A stretch of 64,000 nt of DNA from Azovibrio restrictus DSM 23866 (GTDB taxonomy: Bacteria; Pseudomonadota; Gammaproteobacteria; Burkholderiales; Rhodocyclaceae). The translations under genes and the position numbers were made by a program. A model generated the notes under the pieces. That model was given only the letters and a program-made list of their open reading frames with translations, did no database searches and was not told the DNA's origin. Shown here piece after piece: positions 37,110 through 46,478 of this stretch (positions are counted from its first letter, which is position 1; every line of letters starts with the position of its first letter). The stretch covers positions 62,001 to 126,000 of the forward strand of contig NZ_AUCH01000016.1 of NCBI RefSeq assembly GCF_000429665.1, read 5' to 3'.

Positions 37110-37948
37110 GCCCCCGCAAGCTGCGCATCGCTGGCCTGCAGATGGTTTCCGGCCCCCGGGTGGCGGAAAACCTGGTCGCCGCCGGCCGGCTGGTGGCCGA
37201 GGCGGTGGATCAGGGGGCGGGCGCCGTGGCCCTGCCCGAATATTTTCCCCTGATCGGCGCCGACGACGGGGCCCGGCTGGCGGCCCGGGAGCCCCTGGGG
37301 CAGGGGCCGATCCAGGACTGGCTGGCCGAGACCGCCAGCCGTTACGGCCTGTGGCTGTTTGCCGGTTCCATTCCCCTGCTCGGCCGGGACCCTGGGCGCA
37401 TGCTGAATTCCAGCCTGGTGTTCGATCCCGCCGGGACCTGCGTGGCCCGTTACGACAAGATCCACCTGTTTGCCTTCGACAATGGCAGCGAGCGTTACGA
37501 CGAGGCCGCCAGCATCGAGGCCGGGCAGGCCCCGGTGGCCCTGGAAACCCCCTTCGGGCGGGTCGGGCTGTCCATCTGTTACGATCTGCGCTTTCCCGAG
37601 CTGTACCGGCACTGGGGCCCGGTGGACCTGATCCTGGTACCGGCCGCCTTCACCGAAGTCACCGGCCGGGCCCACTGGGAGATCCTGCTCCGGGCCCGGG
37701 CCATCGAAAACCAGTGCTATGTGCTGGCGGTGGGCCAGGGCGGGCGCCATGAAAACGGCCGCCTGACCCACGGCAACACCATGATCATCGACCCCTGGGG
37801 CGAAATCCTGGACCGCAAGGCCAAGGGGCCGGGACTGGTGATCGCCGAGCTGGACCACGAACGCATCGCCGCGGTGCGCCGGCAATTGCCGGCCCTGGGG
37901 CACAGAACCATGGGCTTCCCACTGGAAGCCCCAGAAGGAGCATCATGA
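37106..37948 (+). CDS. Nitrilase-superfamily amidase (Nit2/deaminated glutathione amidase type)
   Basis: A 280-residue carbon-nitrogen hydrolase with the catalytic triad Glu 45 (LPEYFPLIG), Lys 118 ([11 protein letters not shown]) and Cys 158 ([15 protein letters not shown]). The DLRFPELYR context is that of the Nit1/Nit2/YbeM branch, which removes the amide from deaminated glutathione or alpha-ketoglutaramate; the substrate is inferred. It starts with GTG inside the yhdP stop and overlaps tldD by 4 bases. This order (yhdP, nitrilase, tldD) is common in gamma- and betaproteobacteria. Confidence 0.92.
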   Translation: MSPRKLRIAGLQMVSGPRVAENLVAAGRLVAEAVDQGAGAVALPEYFPLIGADDGARLAAREPLGQGPIQDWLAETASRYGLWLFAGSIPLLGRDPGRMLNSSLVFDPAGTCVARYDKIHLFAFDNGSERYDEAASIEAGQAPVALETPFGRVGLSICYDLRFPELYRHWGPVDLILVPAAFTEVTGRAHWEILLRARAIENQCYVLAVGQGGRHENGRLTHGNTMIIDPWGEILDRKAKGPGLVIAELDHERIAAVRRQLPALGHRTMGFPLEAPEGAS

Positions 37949-39402
37949 GCAGCGCCACTTCCTCTTCCCACCTGGCCCAGGCCGAGCGCCTGCTGCTGAC
38001 CCCCTACGATCTGGATGCCGGCGCCCTGGCCGGAGTATTCGGGCAGATCATGGGGCACCAGGTGGATTACGCCGACCTGTATTTCCAGTATTCCCGTTCC
38101 GAGTCCTGGAGCCTGGATGAAGGCATCGTCAAGTCGGGTAGTTTCAACATCGACCAGGGGGTGGGGGTGCGCGCCATCGCCGGCGAGAAGACCGCCTTTG
38201 CCTACTCCGACGACATCAGCCTGCTGGCCCTGCGGGATGCCGCCGCCGCCGTGCGCGCCATCGGCGCCGCCGGCCAGGACGGGCGGCTGCCGGTGATGGG
38301 GGCCCGCCCCCTGCCGCCGCCCCTGTATGCGGATGCCGATCCCCTCGCCTCCCTGCCGGCCGAGGCCAAGGTGCGCCTGCTGGAGCGCCTGGAAGCCTTT
38401 GCCCGGGCCGAGGACCCCCGGGTGGTGCAGGTCATGGCGGGCCTGGCCGGGGAGTGGGAGGTGATCCTGGTGGCAGGGTCCGACGGCCGTCTGGCGGCCG
38501 ACGTGCGGCCCCTGGTGCGGGTTTCGGTGAGCGTCATCATCGAGGACCAGGGGCGCCGGGAGCAGGGGGCGGCAGGCGGCGGCGGGCGTTTCGATTACGC
38601 TTATTTCAGCGATCCGGTGCTGCAGGCTTATGCCCGTCAGGCGGTGCACCAGGCCCGGGTCAATTTCGACGCCCGGCCGGCCCCGGCGGGGCAGATGACC
38701 GTGGTGCTCGGTTCCGGCTGGCCTGGCATCCTGCTGCACGAGGCCGTGGGTCACGGCCTGGAGGGGGATTTCAACCGCAAGGGCAGCTCAGCCTTCTCGG
38801 GCCGGGTGGGCCAGCGGGTGGCTTCCCCCGGGGTCACCGTGATGGACGACGGCACCCTGCCGGATCGGCGCGGCTCGCTCTCCATCGACGATGAGGGCAA
38901 TCCCACCCAGGCCACGGTGTTGATCGAGGACGGCATCCTCAAGGGCTACATCCAGGACAGCCTCAATGCCCGCCTGATGGGCGTGCCCCTGACCGGCAAC
39001 GGCCGGCGCGAGTCTTTCGCCCACCTGCCCCTGCCGCGCATGACCAACACCTACATGCTGGCCGGGGACAAGGACCCGGAGGAGATCCTGGGCTCGGTGC
39101 AGAAGGGGATCTATGCGGCCAACTTCGGTGGCGGCCAGGTGGATATCACCAGCGGCAAGTTCGTGTTTTCCATGAGCGAGGCCTACCTGATCGAGGATGG
39201 CCGGGTGACGACGCCCATCAAGGGGGCCACCCTGATCGGCAATGGCCCCGATGCCATGACCCGGATTTCCATGATCGGCAATGACCTGAAGCTGGACCCG
39301 GGGGTCGGTACCTGCGGCAAGGAGGGGCAGAGCGTTCCCGTGGGCGTGGGCCAGCCCACCCTGCGCCTGGACGGCATCACGGTGGGGGGTACCTCGGCGT
39401 GA
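37945..39402 (+). CDS. tldD: Metalloprotease subunit TldD
   Basis: A 485-residue subunit of the TldD/TldE heterodimer, a zinc protease that degrades unfolded peptides and trims modified peptides such as microcin B17 precursors. The zinc motif [12 protein letters not shown] (HExxxH) is present around residues 263-274, which identifies TldD rather than the inactive partner TldE (PmbA). The N- and C-terminal ends match family length. pmbA is not in the window. ATGA overlap with the nitrilase gene and overlap with the following membrane-protein gene (GTGA) indicate coupled translation. Confidence 0.95.
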   Translation: MSSATSSSHLAQAERLLLTPYDLDAGALAGVFGQIMGHQVDYADLYFQYSRSESWSLDEGIVKSGSFNIDQGVGVRAIAGEKTAFAYSDDISLLALRDAAAAVRAIGAAGQDGRLPVMGARPLPPPLYADADPLASLPAEAKVRLLERLEAFARAEDPRVVQVMAGLAGEWEVILVAGSDGRLAADVRPLVRVSVSVIIEDQGRREQGAAGGGGRFDYAYFSDPVLQAYARQAVHQARVNFDARPAPAGQMTVVLGSGWPGILLHEAVGHGLEGDFNRKGSSAFSGRVGQRVASPGVTVMDDGTLPDRRGSLSIDDEGNPTQATVLIEDGILKGYIQDSLNARLMGVPLTGNGRRESFAHLPLPRMTNTYMLAGDKDPEEILGSVQKGIYAANFGGGQVDITSGKFVFSMSEAYLIEDGRVTTPIKGATLIGNGPDAMTRISMIGNDLKLDPGVGTCGKEGQSVPVGVGQPTLRLDGITVGGTSA

Positions 39403-39821
39403 TCCGCTGGCTGGGGGAATTCTTCGATGAGGTGGCCCACGAGCTGCGCCTCATCTGGCGCATGTTCCTGCAGCCTTCCACCTGGATCGTCATCGCCGTG
39501 CTGGCCGCCTTCGGGGTGGTGATGTTCTTCGGCATGCGCATCGCCCTGCGCTACGACGGCCTGATGCACTTGCTCGGGGTGCAGCTGCGCCACTGCCGTA
39601 CCCTGAGCAATCCCCAGTACCTGGGGCTGATGTACATGCTGTTCTTCTTCGCCATCGCCATGGTGTATTGCCTGGGCAACCTGGCCAATTACCTGGGCGA
39701 GCGGGGCAAGGGCCGCTACGGAAGGGAAAGCCGGCGTCTGGCCGTGCACGCCCTGCTGGGGGGAATCGCTGCCCTGCTGGTGGGCGGTGGCGCCACCGCC
39801 ATCCTGGCCTACTGGTGCTGA
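39399..39821 (+). CDS. Small membrane protein of unknown function, last gene of the yhdP-tldD operon
   Basis: A 140-residue protein with three predicted membrane helices (about 26-48, 75-100 and 118-138). The N-terminus ([21 protein letters not shown]) is an amphipathic helix; a loop between helices 1 and 2 holds [10 protein letters not shown]. The GTG start overlaps the tldD stop by 4 bases. I do not recognise the family. Position at the end of an operon with envelope and proteolysis genes is the only functional hint. Confidence 0.75.
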   Translation: MIRWLGEFFDEVAHELRLIWRMFLQPSTWIVIAVLAAFGVVMFFGMRIALRYDGLMHLLGVQLRHCRTLSNPQYLGLMYMLFFFAIAMVYCLGNLANYLGERGKGRYGRESRRLAVHALLGGIAALLVGGGATAILAYWC

Positions 39822-39904
39822 GCAGAACTGCGAGACCGGGCTGAGCGTGCCTGGAGGGCAGGCCGGGGCTAGAATCCCGCTTCCACCCTCTACAGGAAAC
39901 CGTC

Positions 39905-40981
39905 ATGCCCCACAGCGTCACCCCCATCGATGATGTCCGTATCCTCGGGATCAAGGAGCTGGTATCCCCGGCCCACCTGCTCAAGGAGTTTCCCGCTTCG
40001 GCCGGGGCGGCCCAGCTGACCTATGCCACCCGCCAGGCCATCCACCGGGTGCTGCACGGGGCCGACGACAGGCTGGTGGTGGTGATCGGTCCCTGCTCCA
40101 TCCACGACCATGACTTGGCCCTGGATTATGGCCGCCGGCTCCAGGCCGAGGCCGGGCGTTTCCAGCAGGAGCTGATCCTGGTGATGCGGGTTTATTTCGA
40201 GAAACCCCGGACCACCGTGGGCTGGAAAGGCCTCATCAACGATCCCCGCCTGGATGGCTCCTACCAGATCAACGAGGGGCTGCGCCTGGCCCGGCGCATC
40301 CTGCTGGACATCAATGAGCTGGGCCTGCCTTGCGCTACCGAGTTCCTCGACACCATCACCCCGCAATACACGGCCGACCTGATCGCCTGGGGAGCCATAG
40401 GCGCCCGCACCACAGAATCCCAGGTGCATCGGGAGCTGGCTTCCGGCCTTTCCTGCCCGGTGGGCTTCAAGAACGGCACCGACGGCAATGTCAGGATCGC
40501 GGTGGATGCCATCCGTGCCGCCAGCGCTCCCCATCATTTCCTGTCCGTCACCAAGGGCGGTCATTCGGCCATCGTCTCCACGGCGGGCAACGAGGATTGT
40601 CACGTGATCCTGCGCGGCGGCAAGGAGCCCAACTACGATGCCGTCCATGTGGAGGCAGCCTGCCGGGATCTGGCGGCGGCCGGACTGGCCCAGCGTTTGA
40701 TGATCGATCTGTCCCATGGCAACAGCCGCAAGGACTTCCGTCGCCAGGTGGAGGTGGCCGAGGCCGTGGGGACCCAGCTTCGCGCCGGGGAGGAGCGGAT
40801 CATGGGGGTGATGCTGGAATCGCACCTGGAAGAAGGGCGCCAGGATCTGGTGGCGGGCCAGGCCCTGGCCTACGGCCAGAGCATTACCGATGCCTGTTTG
40901 GGTTGGGACGCCAGTCTGACCGTGCTGGAAGGGCTGGCGGCGACGGTGCGGGCCCGGCGCCTGGTGCTGGCGGATCGCTGA
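39905..40981 (+). CDS. aroG: 3-deoxy-D-arabino-heptulosonate 7-phosphate synthase, class I
   Basis: A 358-residue first enzyme of the shikimate pathway (phosphoenolpyruvate plus erythrose 4-phosphate). Class I alpha motifs are all present: VVIGPCSIHD, MRVYFEKPRTTVGWKGLINDP, GARTTESQVHRELASGLSCPVGFKNGT (landmarks), and DLSHGNSRKDFRRQ. The N-terminal 40 residues form the regulatory extension of the AroF/G/H type; which amino acid inhibits it cannot be read reliably. It is preceded by an 83-base intergenic region and stands alone. Confidence 0.95.
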   Translation: MPHSVTPIDDVRILGIKELVSPAHLLKEFPASAGAAQLTYATRQAIHRVLHGADDRLVVVIGPCSIHDHDLALDYGRRLQAEAGRFQQELILVMRVYFEKPRTTVGWKGLINDPRLDGSYQINEGLRLARRILLDINELGLPCATEFLDTITPQYTADLIAWGAIGARTTESQVHRELASGLSCPVGFKNGTDGNVRIAVDAIRAASAPHHFLSVTKGGHSAIVSTAGNEDCHVILRGGKEPNYDAVHVEAACRDLAAAGLAQRLMIDLSHGNSRKDFRRQVEVAEAVGTQLRAGEERIMGVMLESHLEEGRQDLVAGQALAYGQSITDACLGWDASLTVLEGLAATVRARRLVLADR

Positions 40982-41138
40982 GCCCTGTCAGCTCCGGTTT
41001 TGTCTGCTTTGCGACAGTGCGGGGTGCCTTTGTGCGCGCGAGATTCTTTAGTGTTTACATGGGGTTATGGCGGATTTGTGGCGTGGCTTGCTTCTTGCTG
41101 ATGGTTAGTTTGTTCAATACCAAAACAGGGAGTAAGTC

Positions 41139-41702
41139 ATGCTGTTCAATCGCTACGAGCAGGAACAACTGCTGTTCAACATGAATTTCAAGGAAGCCTG
41201 CAGCACTGCCGGCAAGGCCGCCTATCGCGGTGAGCTGGTGCTGGTGGAAGGGGAGGTGGGGGACGCCCAGGGGCGCCGCAAGCCGCCCCATGCCGTGCTG
41301 CGCCAGGCCACGGCCCTGGCCGACGGGGACAAGCTGGAGCTGCTCTCCGGCTCCCTGGATGATGTGCTCAACATCCACGAGCTGCTGGGCAAGTATCAGG
41401 CCGACCTCAAGCCCGATGCCATCCTGATGCTATTCGTGGTGAATATCCCCAATCCCCTGGTGGTGACCCTGGAGGGCTATCGCTGCTACCTGATTCCCCT
41501 GCAGGATGGCATGGCCTGGAACGAGATGTGCGATCTGCTGGGGCTGGAAAAGGCGGATTTCAAGGGCCAGTCGGCAGCCGACAAGGTGCTCACGGCCTAC
41601 GCGGCCTTTGCCGACTTCAAGCCCAAGTATCCCAGCACCGACCTGGCTGGCGCCCTCGCCACCCGCAACGATGCCAAGCGGGAGTCCCGGGGCCCGGTGT
41701 AA
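41139..41702 (+). CDS. Uncharacterised soluble protein
   Basis: A 187-residue protein with no signal peptide or membrane helix. It begins MLFNRYEQEQLLFNMNFKEAC. The body alternates charged and hydrophobic residues with Trp/Cys-containing MAWNEMCDLLGL, and the tail is polar (TRNDAKRESRGPV). GGGAGTAAG precedes the ATG. The gene stands alone after a 157-base AT-richer leader and is followed by a strong two-way terminator shared with the convergent porin. I do not recognise the family. Confidence 0.75.
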   Translation: MLFNRYEQEQLLFNMNFKEACSTAGKAAYRGELVLVEGEVGDAQGRRKPPHAVLRQATALADGDKLELLSGSLDDVLNIHELLGKYQADLKPDAILMLFVVNIPNPLVVTLEGYRCYLIPLQDGMAWNEMCDLLGLEKADFKGQSAADKVLTAYAAFADFKPKYPSTDLAGALATRNDAKRESRGPV

Positions 41703-41714
41703 GAAGAACGCCAC

Positions 41715-41735
41715 GGGCCATGTTGCATGGCCCGC
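41715..41735 (+). terminator. Hairpin before the main terminator
   Basis: CGGGCCATG (41715-41723) pairs perfectly with CATGGCCCG (41727-41735) around a 3-base loop. It is followed by A rather than T, so it may protect the 3' end of the upstream message rather than terminate it. Confidence 0.5.
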
Positions 41736-41738
41736 AGT

Positions 41739-41771
41739 AAAAAAACCACGCCTGGATGCGTGGTTTTTTTG
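41739..41771. terminator. Bidirectional intrinsic terminator
   Basis: AAAAAACCACGC (ending 41752) pairs with GCGTGGTTTTTT (from 41759), leaving a T-tract on both strands. It separates the unknown gene at 41139 from the porin on the minus strand. Confidence 0.9.
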
Positions 41772-41792
41772 TGGCTGCTTTTTACGGCCATG

Positions 41793-41820
41793 AAAAAACG
41801 GGCGCCGTAGCGCCCGTTTG
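41793..41820 (-). terminator. Intrinsic terminator of the minus-strand porin
   Basis: On the minus strand AAACGGGCGC pairs with GCGCCCGTTT and continues into a T-tract. It lies 25 bases after the porin stop. Confidence 0.88.
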
Positions 41821-41844
41821 TCTTCAGAGTCTCGTCAGACGAGA

Positions 41845-42918
41845 TTAGAAGGTGTGCTTCACACCGAACTGGAAGCCGTTCTGATAGCCAGCGCCAGCAG
41901 CGTTGGTGGAGTCGCCGGTGTCGGCAACGCGCACGAAGTCGTCGTCGTCGTTGCTGATGTCAGCATAGGCGGCGTAGACGTTGGTGCGCTTGGACAGGCT
42001 GTAGGTGTAACCCAGGGCCCATTGCTTGGCCTTGCCGTCGGAACCGGCCAGCTTGGCCTTGGAGTAATTGTAGGAACCCATCACAGCGTGCTTGCCGAAG
42101 GGAACGGTCACGCCCAGCATCCAGTTCTTGACCTTCAGGTCGTCGCTGGTGTTGTCGAAGTCGATCTTGTTGCTGGAGTAGAAGGCAGCCAGCTTGGCCA
42201 TGCCGAAGTCGTAGGTACCGCCGACCAGCCAGTTGGTGATGTCATCCACGCCAGAGCCGTCAGCAGCCTTGATCTGGTGGTAGTTCAGTGCCACGTCGAT
42301 GGGGCCGTTGGTGTAACGGGGCAGAATGGCGTAAACGCGGTTCTGTTGGCTGCCGTTACCAACAGCTTCTTGGCCGTCAGCGTTGTTGGAGTATGCGGCG
42401 GTCACGTTGAAGCCGGAGAAGCTGGGGGAAACGTAGGCCACGGCGTTGTCAACACGCACGGGATCCAGCAGGCCGCTGATATCGGAACCGTAGGTGTTGT
42501 TGTAGCGACCAACGGTACCGGCCTTGAAGGGGTCGATGGTGCTCAGGAAGGAGTAGTGGGGGGTGTACAGACGACCAGCGATGGCGGTACCGAAGCCACC
42601 GGTCAGGCCCACGAACACTTGACGGCCAAACAGGCGGCCGCCTTGGGTGTGGTTGCCAACGTCGGCGGTGTAGCCGGCTTCCATGGTGAACAGGGCCTTC
42701 AGGCCGTTGCCCAGATCTTCGGTGCCCTTGAAGCCCAGGCGGTTGCCGGCGGAGATACCGGAGTCGATGGCGTTCTGGCTCTTGACGTCATCGGCAATGT
42801 TGTCACCGCGATGGGAGAAGCCCATGTCGATGGAGCCGTAGATTTGCACGTTGGACTGGGCGAAAGCAGCGCCGGAAGCCAGGGCTGCGACAGCCAGGGC
42901 GATCAGTTTCTTTTGCAT
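41845..42918 (-). CDS. General porin, Gram-negative type (PF13609-like)
   Basis: A 357-residue outer-membrane beta-barrel precursor. The signal peptide MQKKLIALAVAALASGAAFA is cleaved before QSNVQIYG, the usual start of betaproteobacterial trimeric porins. Typical landmarks are NRLGFKGTEDLGNGLKALF and the final Phe (GVKHTF) for BAM recognition. Sixteen strands are expected. It forms passive channels for small solutes. AAGGAG precedes the ATG. The coding sequence is divergent from a second porin and nearly identical in DNA over the signal-peptide region; codon use is skewed toward highly expressed choices. Confidence 0.95.
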   Translation of the reverse strand: MQKKLIALAVAALASGAAFAQSNVQIYGSIDMGFSHRGDNIADDVKSQNAIDSGISAGNRLGFKGTEDLGNGLKALFTMEAGYTADVGNHTQGGRLFGRQVFVGLTGGFGTAIAGRLYTPHYSFLSTIDPFKAGTVGRYNNTYGSDISGLLDPVRVDNAVAYVSPSFSGFNVTAAYSNNADGQEAVGNGSQQNRVYAILPRYTNGPIDVALNYHQIKAADGSGVDDITNWLVGGTYDFGMAKLAAFYSSNKIDFDNTSDDLKVKNWMLGVTVPFGKHAVMGSYNYSKAKLAGSDGKAKQWALGYTYSLSKRTNVYAAYADISNDDDDFVRVADTGDSTNAAGAGYQNGFQFGVKHTF

Positions 42919-43305
42919 TGATAAATCTCCTTAGTGGTTTGAGATTTGACTTTGCCGTTGCCGGCCTAGCCAACCTTTACCTCTCGGATTGAGAAGTTGG
43001 CCTGGATTCTGGCAAAGGCCGATAGTCACGGGCAAGCGCCATTTGCATGACTTTGCGCTAGGGGTGGATTCCTGTTGTGTTTTCGCAACAGGAATTTGGG
43101 GAGGATTGTTGCTTTCCTGGCACCGGGTTGTTGCGATTTTGCTACATGCCTCCTTTATGGTGTCGGGCGGGGGCAATTATTGGTTGTTGCTTCCAGGGGG
43201 GCTATGGAGAATGGCCGCTGACGGGAGAGAGAGTTTCGTCACCAACCTAATAATCAGCACAAGGGCCTCAGGCCTGCCTCCCAAATTTTTTTCAAGGAGT
43301 TCTTC
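42919..43305. promoter_or_regulatory. Intergenic control region between divergent porins
   Basis: A 387-base region without a supported gene. It contains an imperfect stem near the minus-strand porin (GCCAAC 42969-42974 with GTTGGC 42996-43001), a perfect 9-base inverted repeat at 43069-43094, and three direct TTGTTGC copies (43106, 43128, 43184). The inverted-repeat arms include TGTTG. This looks like a binding region for a shared regulator of both porins. AAGGAG precedes the plus-strand ATG. Confidence 0.6.
43069..43094. repeat. Perfect 9-base inverted repeat between the porins
   Basis: TTCCTGTTG (43069-43077) and CAACAGGAA (43086-43094) are exact reverse complements with an 8-base spacer. 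No T-tract follows on either strand, so an operator is more likely than a terminator. Confidence 0.85.
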
Positions 43306-44409
43306 ATGCAAAAGAAATTGATCGCCCTGGCTGTCGCAGCCCTGGCTTCCGGCGCTGCTTTCGCCCAGTCCAACGTGCAAATCTATGGTGCCATCGACAT
43401 GGGCTACTCCTATCGTAGCGATGCCATGCTCAAGGGCGTGAAGAGCCAGAGCGCCATCGATTCCGGCCTCTCCGACGGCAACCGCCTGGGCTTCAAGGGC
43501 ACCGAAGATCTGGGCAACGGCGTGAAAGCCCTGTTCACCCTGGAAATGGGCTTTCTTGCTGATACTGGTGTGCATGATGCCTTCGCTGGCGGTGACATGT
43601 TTACCCGCCAAGCCATGGTGGGCCTGACCGGTGGCTTCGGTACCGTGGTGGCTGGCCGTCTGAACAACCCCCAGTACTCCTTCCTGACCGCCATCGATCC
43701 CTTCGGCGAAGGCACCGTGGGCACCTATCTGAACGTGGTGGGTAACGATGTCAGCAGCGACCTGACTGTTATTCCCCGTCTGAGCAACGCGGTGGCCTAT
43801 GTTTCCCCCAGCTTCTCTGGTTTCAACGTGACTGCAGCCTATTCTTCTAACGGCGTGGCCCAGGATCAGGTCGGCGGCAGCGACAACAACAACCGCGTGT
43901 ATGGCATTCTGCCCCGCTACACCAATGGTCCTCTGGACGTGGGTCTGAGCTACCACCGGATCAACTTTGCCGATGCCACTGGTCTGGATGATCTGCGTAA
44001 CTGGACTGTTGGCGGTACCTACGATCTGGGCATGGTCAAGCTGGCCGCTTTTTATGCCGATACCCGTATCGATGACGCTATCGCTGGTGCCCCTGATCTG
44101 AAGATCAAGAACTGGATGGTGGGTGCCACCGTGCCGTTCGGCAAGCATGCCGTGAAGCTGTCCTACAACACCTCCAAGGCCAAGCTGGATGACCTGAGCG
44201 GTGACTCCAGCCAGTGGGCCGTGGGTTACAACTACAGCCTGTCCAACCGGACCAGCCTGTACGCTGCTTACGCCACCATCGACAACGATCGTTCCGGCAG
44301 CAAGACCCTGGTGCGTGGCAACGTCCTGAATGACGCTTCCAACAGCGGTGGTTCCTACGGCCAGGGCTATCGTGATGGCCTGCAGTTCGGCATGATGCAC
44401 ACCTTCTGA
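43306..44409 (+). CDS. Second general porin, divergent paralogue
   Basis: A 367-residue porin precursor with the same signal peptide (MQKKLIALAVAALASGAAFA) and mature start QSNVQIYG as its divergent neighbour, NRLGFKGTEDLGNGVKALF and a C-terminal Phe (GMMHTF). Sequences diverge in the loops and the constriction-loop region, so selectivity may differ. The first 78 coding bases differ from the other porin by a single base, giving a long inverted repeat around the shared control region. AAGGAG precedes the ATG; an intrinsic terminator follows at 44462. Confidence 0.95.
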   Translation: MQKKLIALAVAALASGAAFAQSNVQIYGAIDMGYSYRSDAMLKGVKSQSAIDSGLSDGNRLGFKGTEDLGNGVKALFTLEMGFLADTGVHDAFAGGDMFTRQAMVGLTGGFGTVVAGRLNNPQYSFLTAIDPFGEGTVGTYLNVVGNDVSSDLTVIPRLSNAVAYVSPSFSGFNVTAAYSSNGVAQDQVGGSDNNNRVYGILPRYTNGPLDVGLSYHRINFADATGLDDLRNWTVGGTYDLGMVKLAAFYADTRIDDAIAGAPDLKIKNWMVGATVPFGKHAVKLSYNTSKAKLDDLSGDSSQWAVGYNYSLSNRTSLYAAYATIDNDRSGSKTLVRGNVLNDASNSGGSYGQGYRDGLQFGMMHTF

Positions 44410-44461
44410 TTCTGCCTTATCGGGCGGCCGGGGTTTCCCGGCAGCCGATCCGGTTGAATGT

Positions 44462-44491
44462 AAAGCCCGCCATCTCAGGATGGCGGGCTTT
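44462..44491 (+). terminator. Intrinsic terminator after the second porin
   Basis: AAAGCCCGCCAT (44462-44473) pairs with ATGGCGGGCTTT (44480-44491), followed by ACTTTTT. It can act in both directions and also borders the end of lapD. Confidence 0.88.
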
Positions 44492-44541
44492 ACTTTTTGT
44501 GCCGCTGCTGATCACCCGGCCCTGGTCGATGGCCGGGTGTT

Positions 44542-46452
44542 TCAGTTCTGCCGGATGCCGGGTCCGGTAGCGCCGTCGAAACCCAGTTCTGGCAGGGCTG
44601 CCAATTCTTCCGGGTTCTGCACCCCCTCAGCGATGACGGTCAGGCCGATAGTGTGGGCAATGCCGCACAGGCCCTTGAGAAAGGCCTGGTTACCCGGTTG
44701 AGTGTGGATGTTGCGGATGAAGCTGGCGTCCACCTTCAGGTAGTCCAGCCCCAGCCCATGCAGGCGCCCGATGTCACTGAACTGGCGGCCGAAGTGTTCT
44801 ATGCCCAGGTGGCAGCCGTGGGGTCTCAGGCTTTCGCAGAGCAGGGAGAATGCCTCGAAATGCTGGAAGGCGCCGGGCTCCGCCACCTCCAGCCAGAGCC
44901 GGTCCCGGCATTCCGGGTGTTCGCCCAGCTGTTGCGCAAGACTGCGGCGGAAGTCCGGGTCCTGGACCGATTCCCCGGAAATGTTAACTGCCACGGAGGG
45001 GATGCCGGCCTTGATGCGCTCCAGAGCCATGCGGATGGCGGCTAGGTCCAGGTCTGAAGTCAGGTTGAGGCGCGAGGCCACGGGCATGAAGCTGCCGGCC
45101 GCCAGCCATTCGCCGCCTTCGCATGCTTGCAGGCGCAAGGGGCATTCCAGGTGCATGAGCTTGCCCTGGGTGGTGTTGACCGGGAATTCGATCAGGCGCA
45201 GTTGCTGGCTGTGGATGGCTTCTTCCAGGATGCGGCGCCAGTCCTGCTGGCTGGTGGTGCCGGCGGTGTTGCTGTCGCTGGCCGGGCAAGCCCGGCCGCT
45301 CATGCCGCTTTCCGCCGCAGCCAGGGCGCTATCCACCCGGGCCAGCAACTGGCCGGGACTCTCGCCATGTTGATAGCGGCCGTAGGCCACGTAGGCGATG
45401 GGGGTGCTTTCGCCCCAGCCGGCGGCGGCCAGGTTCTGCATGGCGTGCAGCAGGTTCTCCGCCAGCTGCTGGTTTTCCGTCTGGCCCGGCAGCAGCAGGG
45501 CGAAATCGGCCCCGTTGAGGCGGGCTGCCATGCTGCCCTCGGGAGTGCTCTGGGCGTTCAGGGCCTGGGCCGTGCGGCACAGGAGTTCGTCGGTGCCCTC
45601 CCGGCCCAGGCGCCGGTTGATGCCCGCCAGATCGGCAATGCGCAGCAGCAGCAGGCTGCCTTCGGGGGGCAGCTCATCGTTTTGCAGGGCGGCTTCCAGC
45701 TGGTTCATGAAATAGCTGCGGTTGGAGAGGCCGGTCAGAGGGTCCTGGTTGGCCTGGCGTCGCACCTGTTCCAGACGGGCAGCTTCCTCGTCGAACATGC
45801 TTTTCAGGCGGTCCACCATGTCGTTCATGGCCTGGGCCACGCTGCGTAGTTCGGGAATCCGGGGCAGGGGCTTTTTCGTGAAGCGACGCTGGGTGATGGC
45901 CTGGGCCTGGGTGACCACCTCCTGCAGGGGGCGGGTGATGCGGCTCAGCATCAGGCTGCCGATCAGGCCGCCCAGCACCCCGCCGAGCAGGAACCACAGC
46001 AGCAGTTGCTGGCTGCCGCGCCAGAGCTCCTCATAGGCGAAACTGTCCTGGCTGACCAGTTCGATGCTGGCGAACTGGGTCCAGCCGTCGGAAACCTGGG
46101 CGTGGCCGGGGAGTGGCTCCAGGGGCAGAAGGGCTCTGAACCACTCGGGGACGACCGTCTTTTCCCCGGGGCTGGCCTTTTCAATCATCACCTGCCCATC
46201 CGGGTCCCGTAGCCGGATCAGGGCGTACTGGCCGCTGTCGTACAAGGCTGCTACCTGCAGTTCCACCGTCACCGGGTCCTTGGCCTGCTGCGACATGGAA
46301 AGAGCCAGGGAGGCGGCGTTGTCCGAATTCTTGACGGTCAGCTGGTTTTCCAGATAGTTGCGGGCCGTCAGCGTGCTGAGCAGGAAACTGCCGCTGAAGG
46401 CCAGCAGGGTCAGGGTGATGATGGCAAGCCAGAGTTGTCGGGATAGGGACAT
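44542..46452 (-). CDS. lapD: c-di-GMP receptor LapD
   Basis: A 636-residue inner-membrane receptor (Pseudomonas LapD is 648). Two helices (about 9-30 and 145-175) bracket a periplasmic LapD/MoxY-type domain, followed by HAMP, a degenerate GGDEF (NGADF in place of GGDEF) and a degenerate EAL domain (the EAL site reads EVA), so it binds but does not turn over c-di-GMP. In the known system c-di-GMP-bound LapD sequesters the protease LapG and so keeps adhesin on the surface. The ATG at 46452 is preferred over 46524: GAGAGG lies just before it and MSLSRQLWLAIITL is the LapD N-terminus. lapG is 26 bases upstream on the same strand. Confidence 0.93.
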   Translation of the reverse strand: MSLSRQLWLAIITLTLLAFSGSFLLSTLTARNYLENQLTVKNSDNAASLALSMSQQAKDPVTVELQVAALYDSGQYALIRLRDPDGQVMIEKASPGEKTVVPEWFRALLPLEPLPGHAQVSDGWTQFASIELVSQDSFAYEELWRGSQQLLLWFLLGGVLGGLIGSLMLSRITRPLQEVVTQAQAITQRRFTKKPLPRIPELRSVAQAMNDMVDRLKSMFDEEAARLEQVRRQANQDPLTGLSNRSYFMNQLEAALQNDELPPEGSLLLLRIADLAGINRRLGREGTDELLCRTAQALNAQSTPEGSMAARLNGADFALLLPGQTENQQLAENLLHAMQNLAAAGWGESTPIAYVAYGRYQHGESPGQLLARVDSALAAAESGMSGRACPASDSNTAGTTSQQDWRRILEEAIHSQQLRLIEFPVNTTQGKLMHLECPLRLQACEGGEWLAAGSFMPVASRLNLTSDLDLAAIRMALERIKAGIPSVAVNISGESVQDPDFRRSLAQQLGEHPECRDRLWLEVAEPGAFQHFEAFSLLCESLRPHGCHLGIEHFGRQFSDIGRLHGLGLDYLKVDASFIRNIHTQPGNQAFLKGLCGIAHTIGLTVIAEGVQNPEELAALPELGFDGATGPGIRQN

Positions 46453-46478
46453 GGTTTCCTCTCTCGGAATTCCTTGGT

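Noticed and set aside
43118..43134. A possible sigma-54 promoter (TGGCAC with TTGC) between the porins
   Set aside because: The GG-GC spacing is two bases too long, and porin promoters are usually sigma-70.
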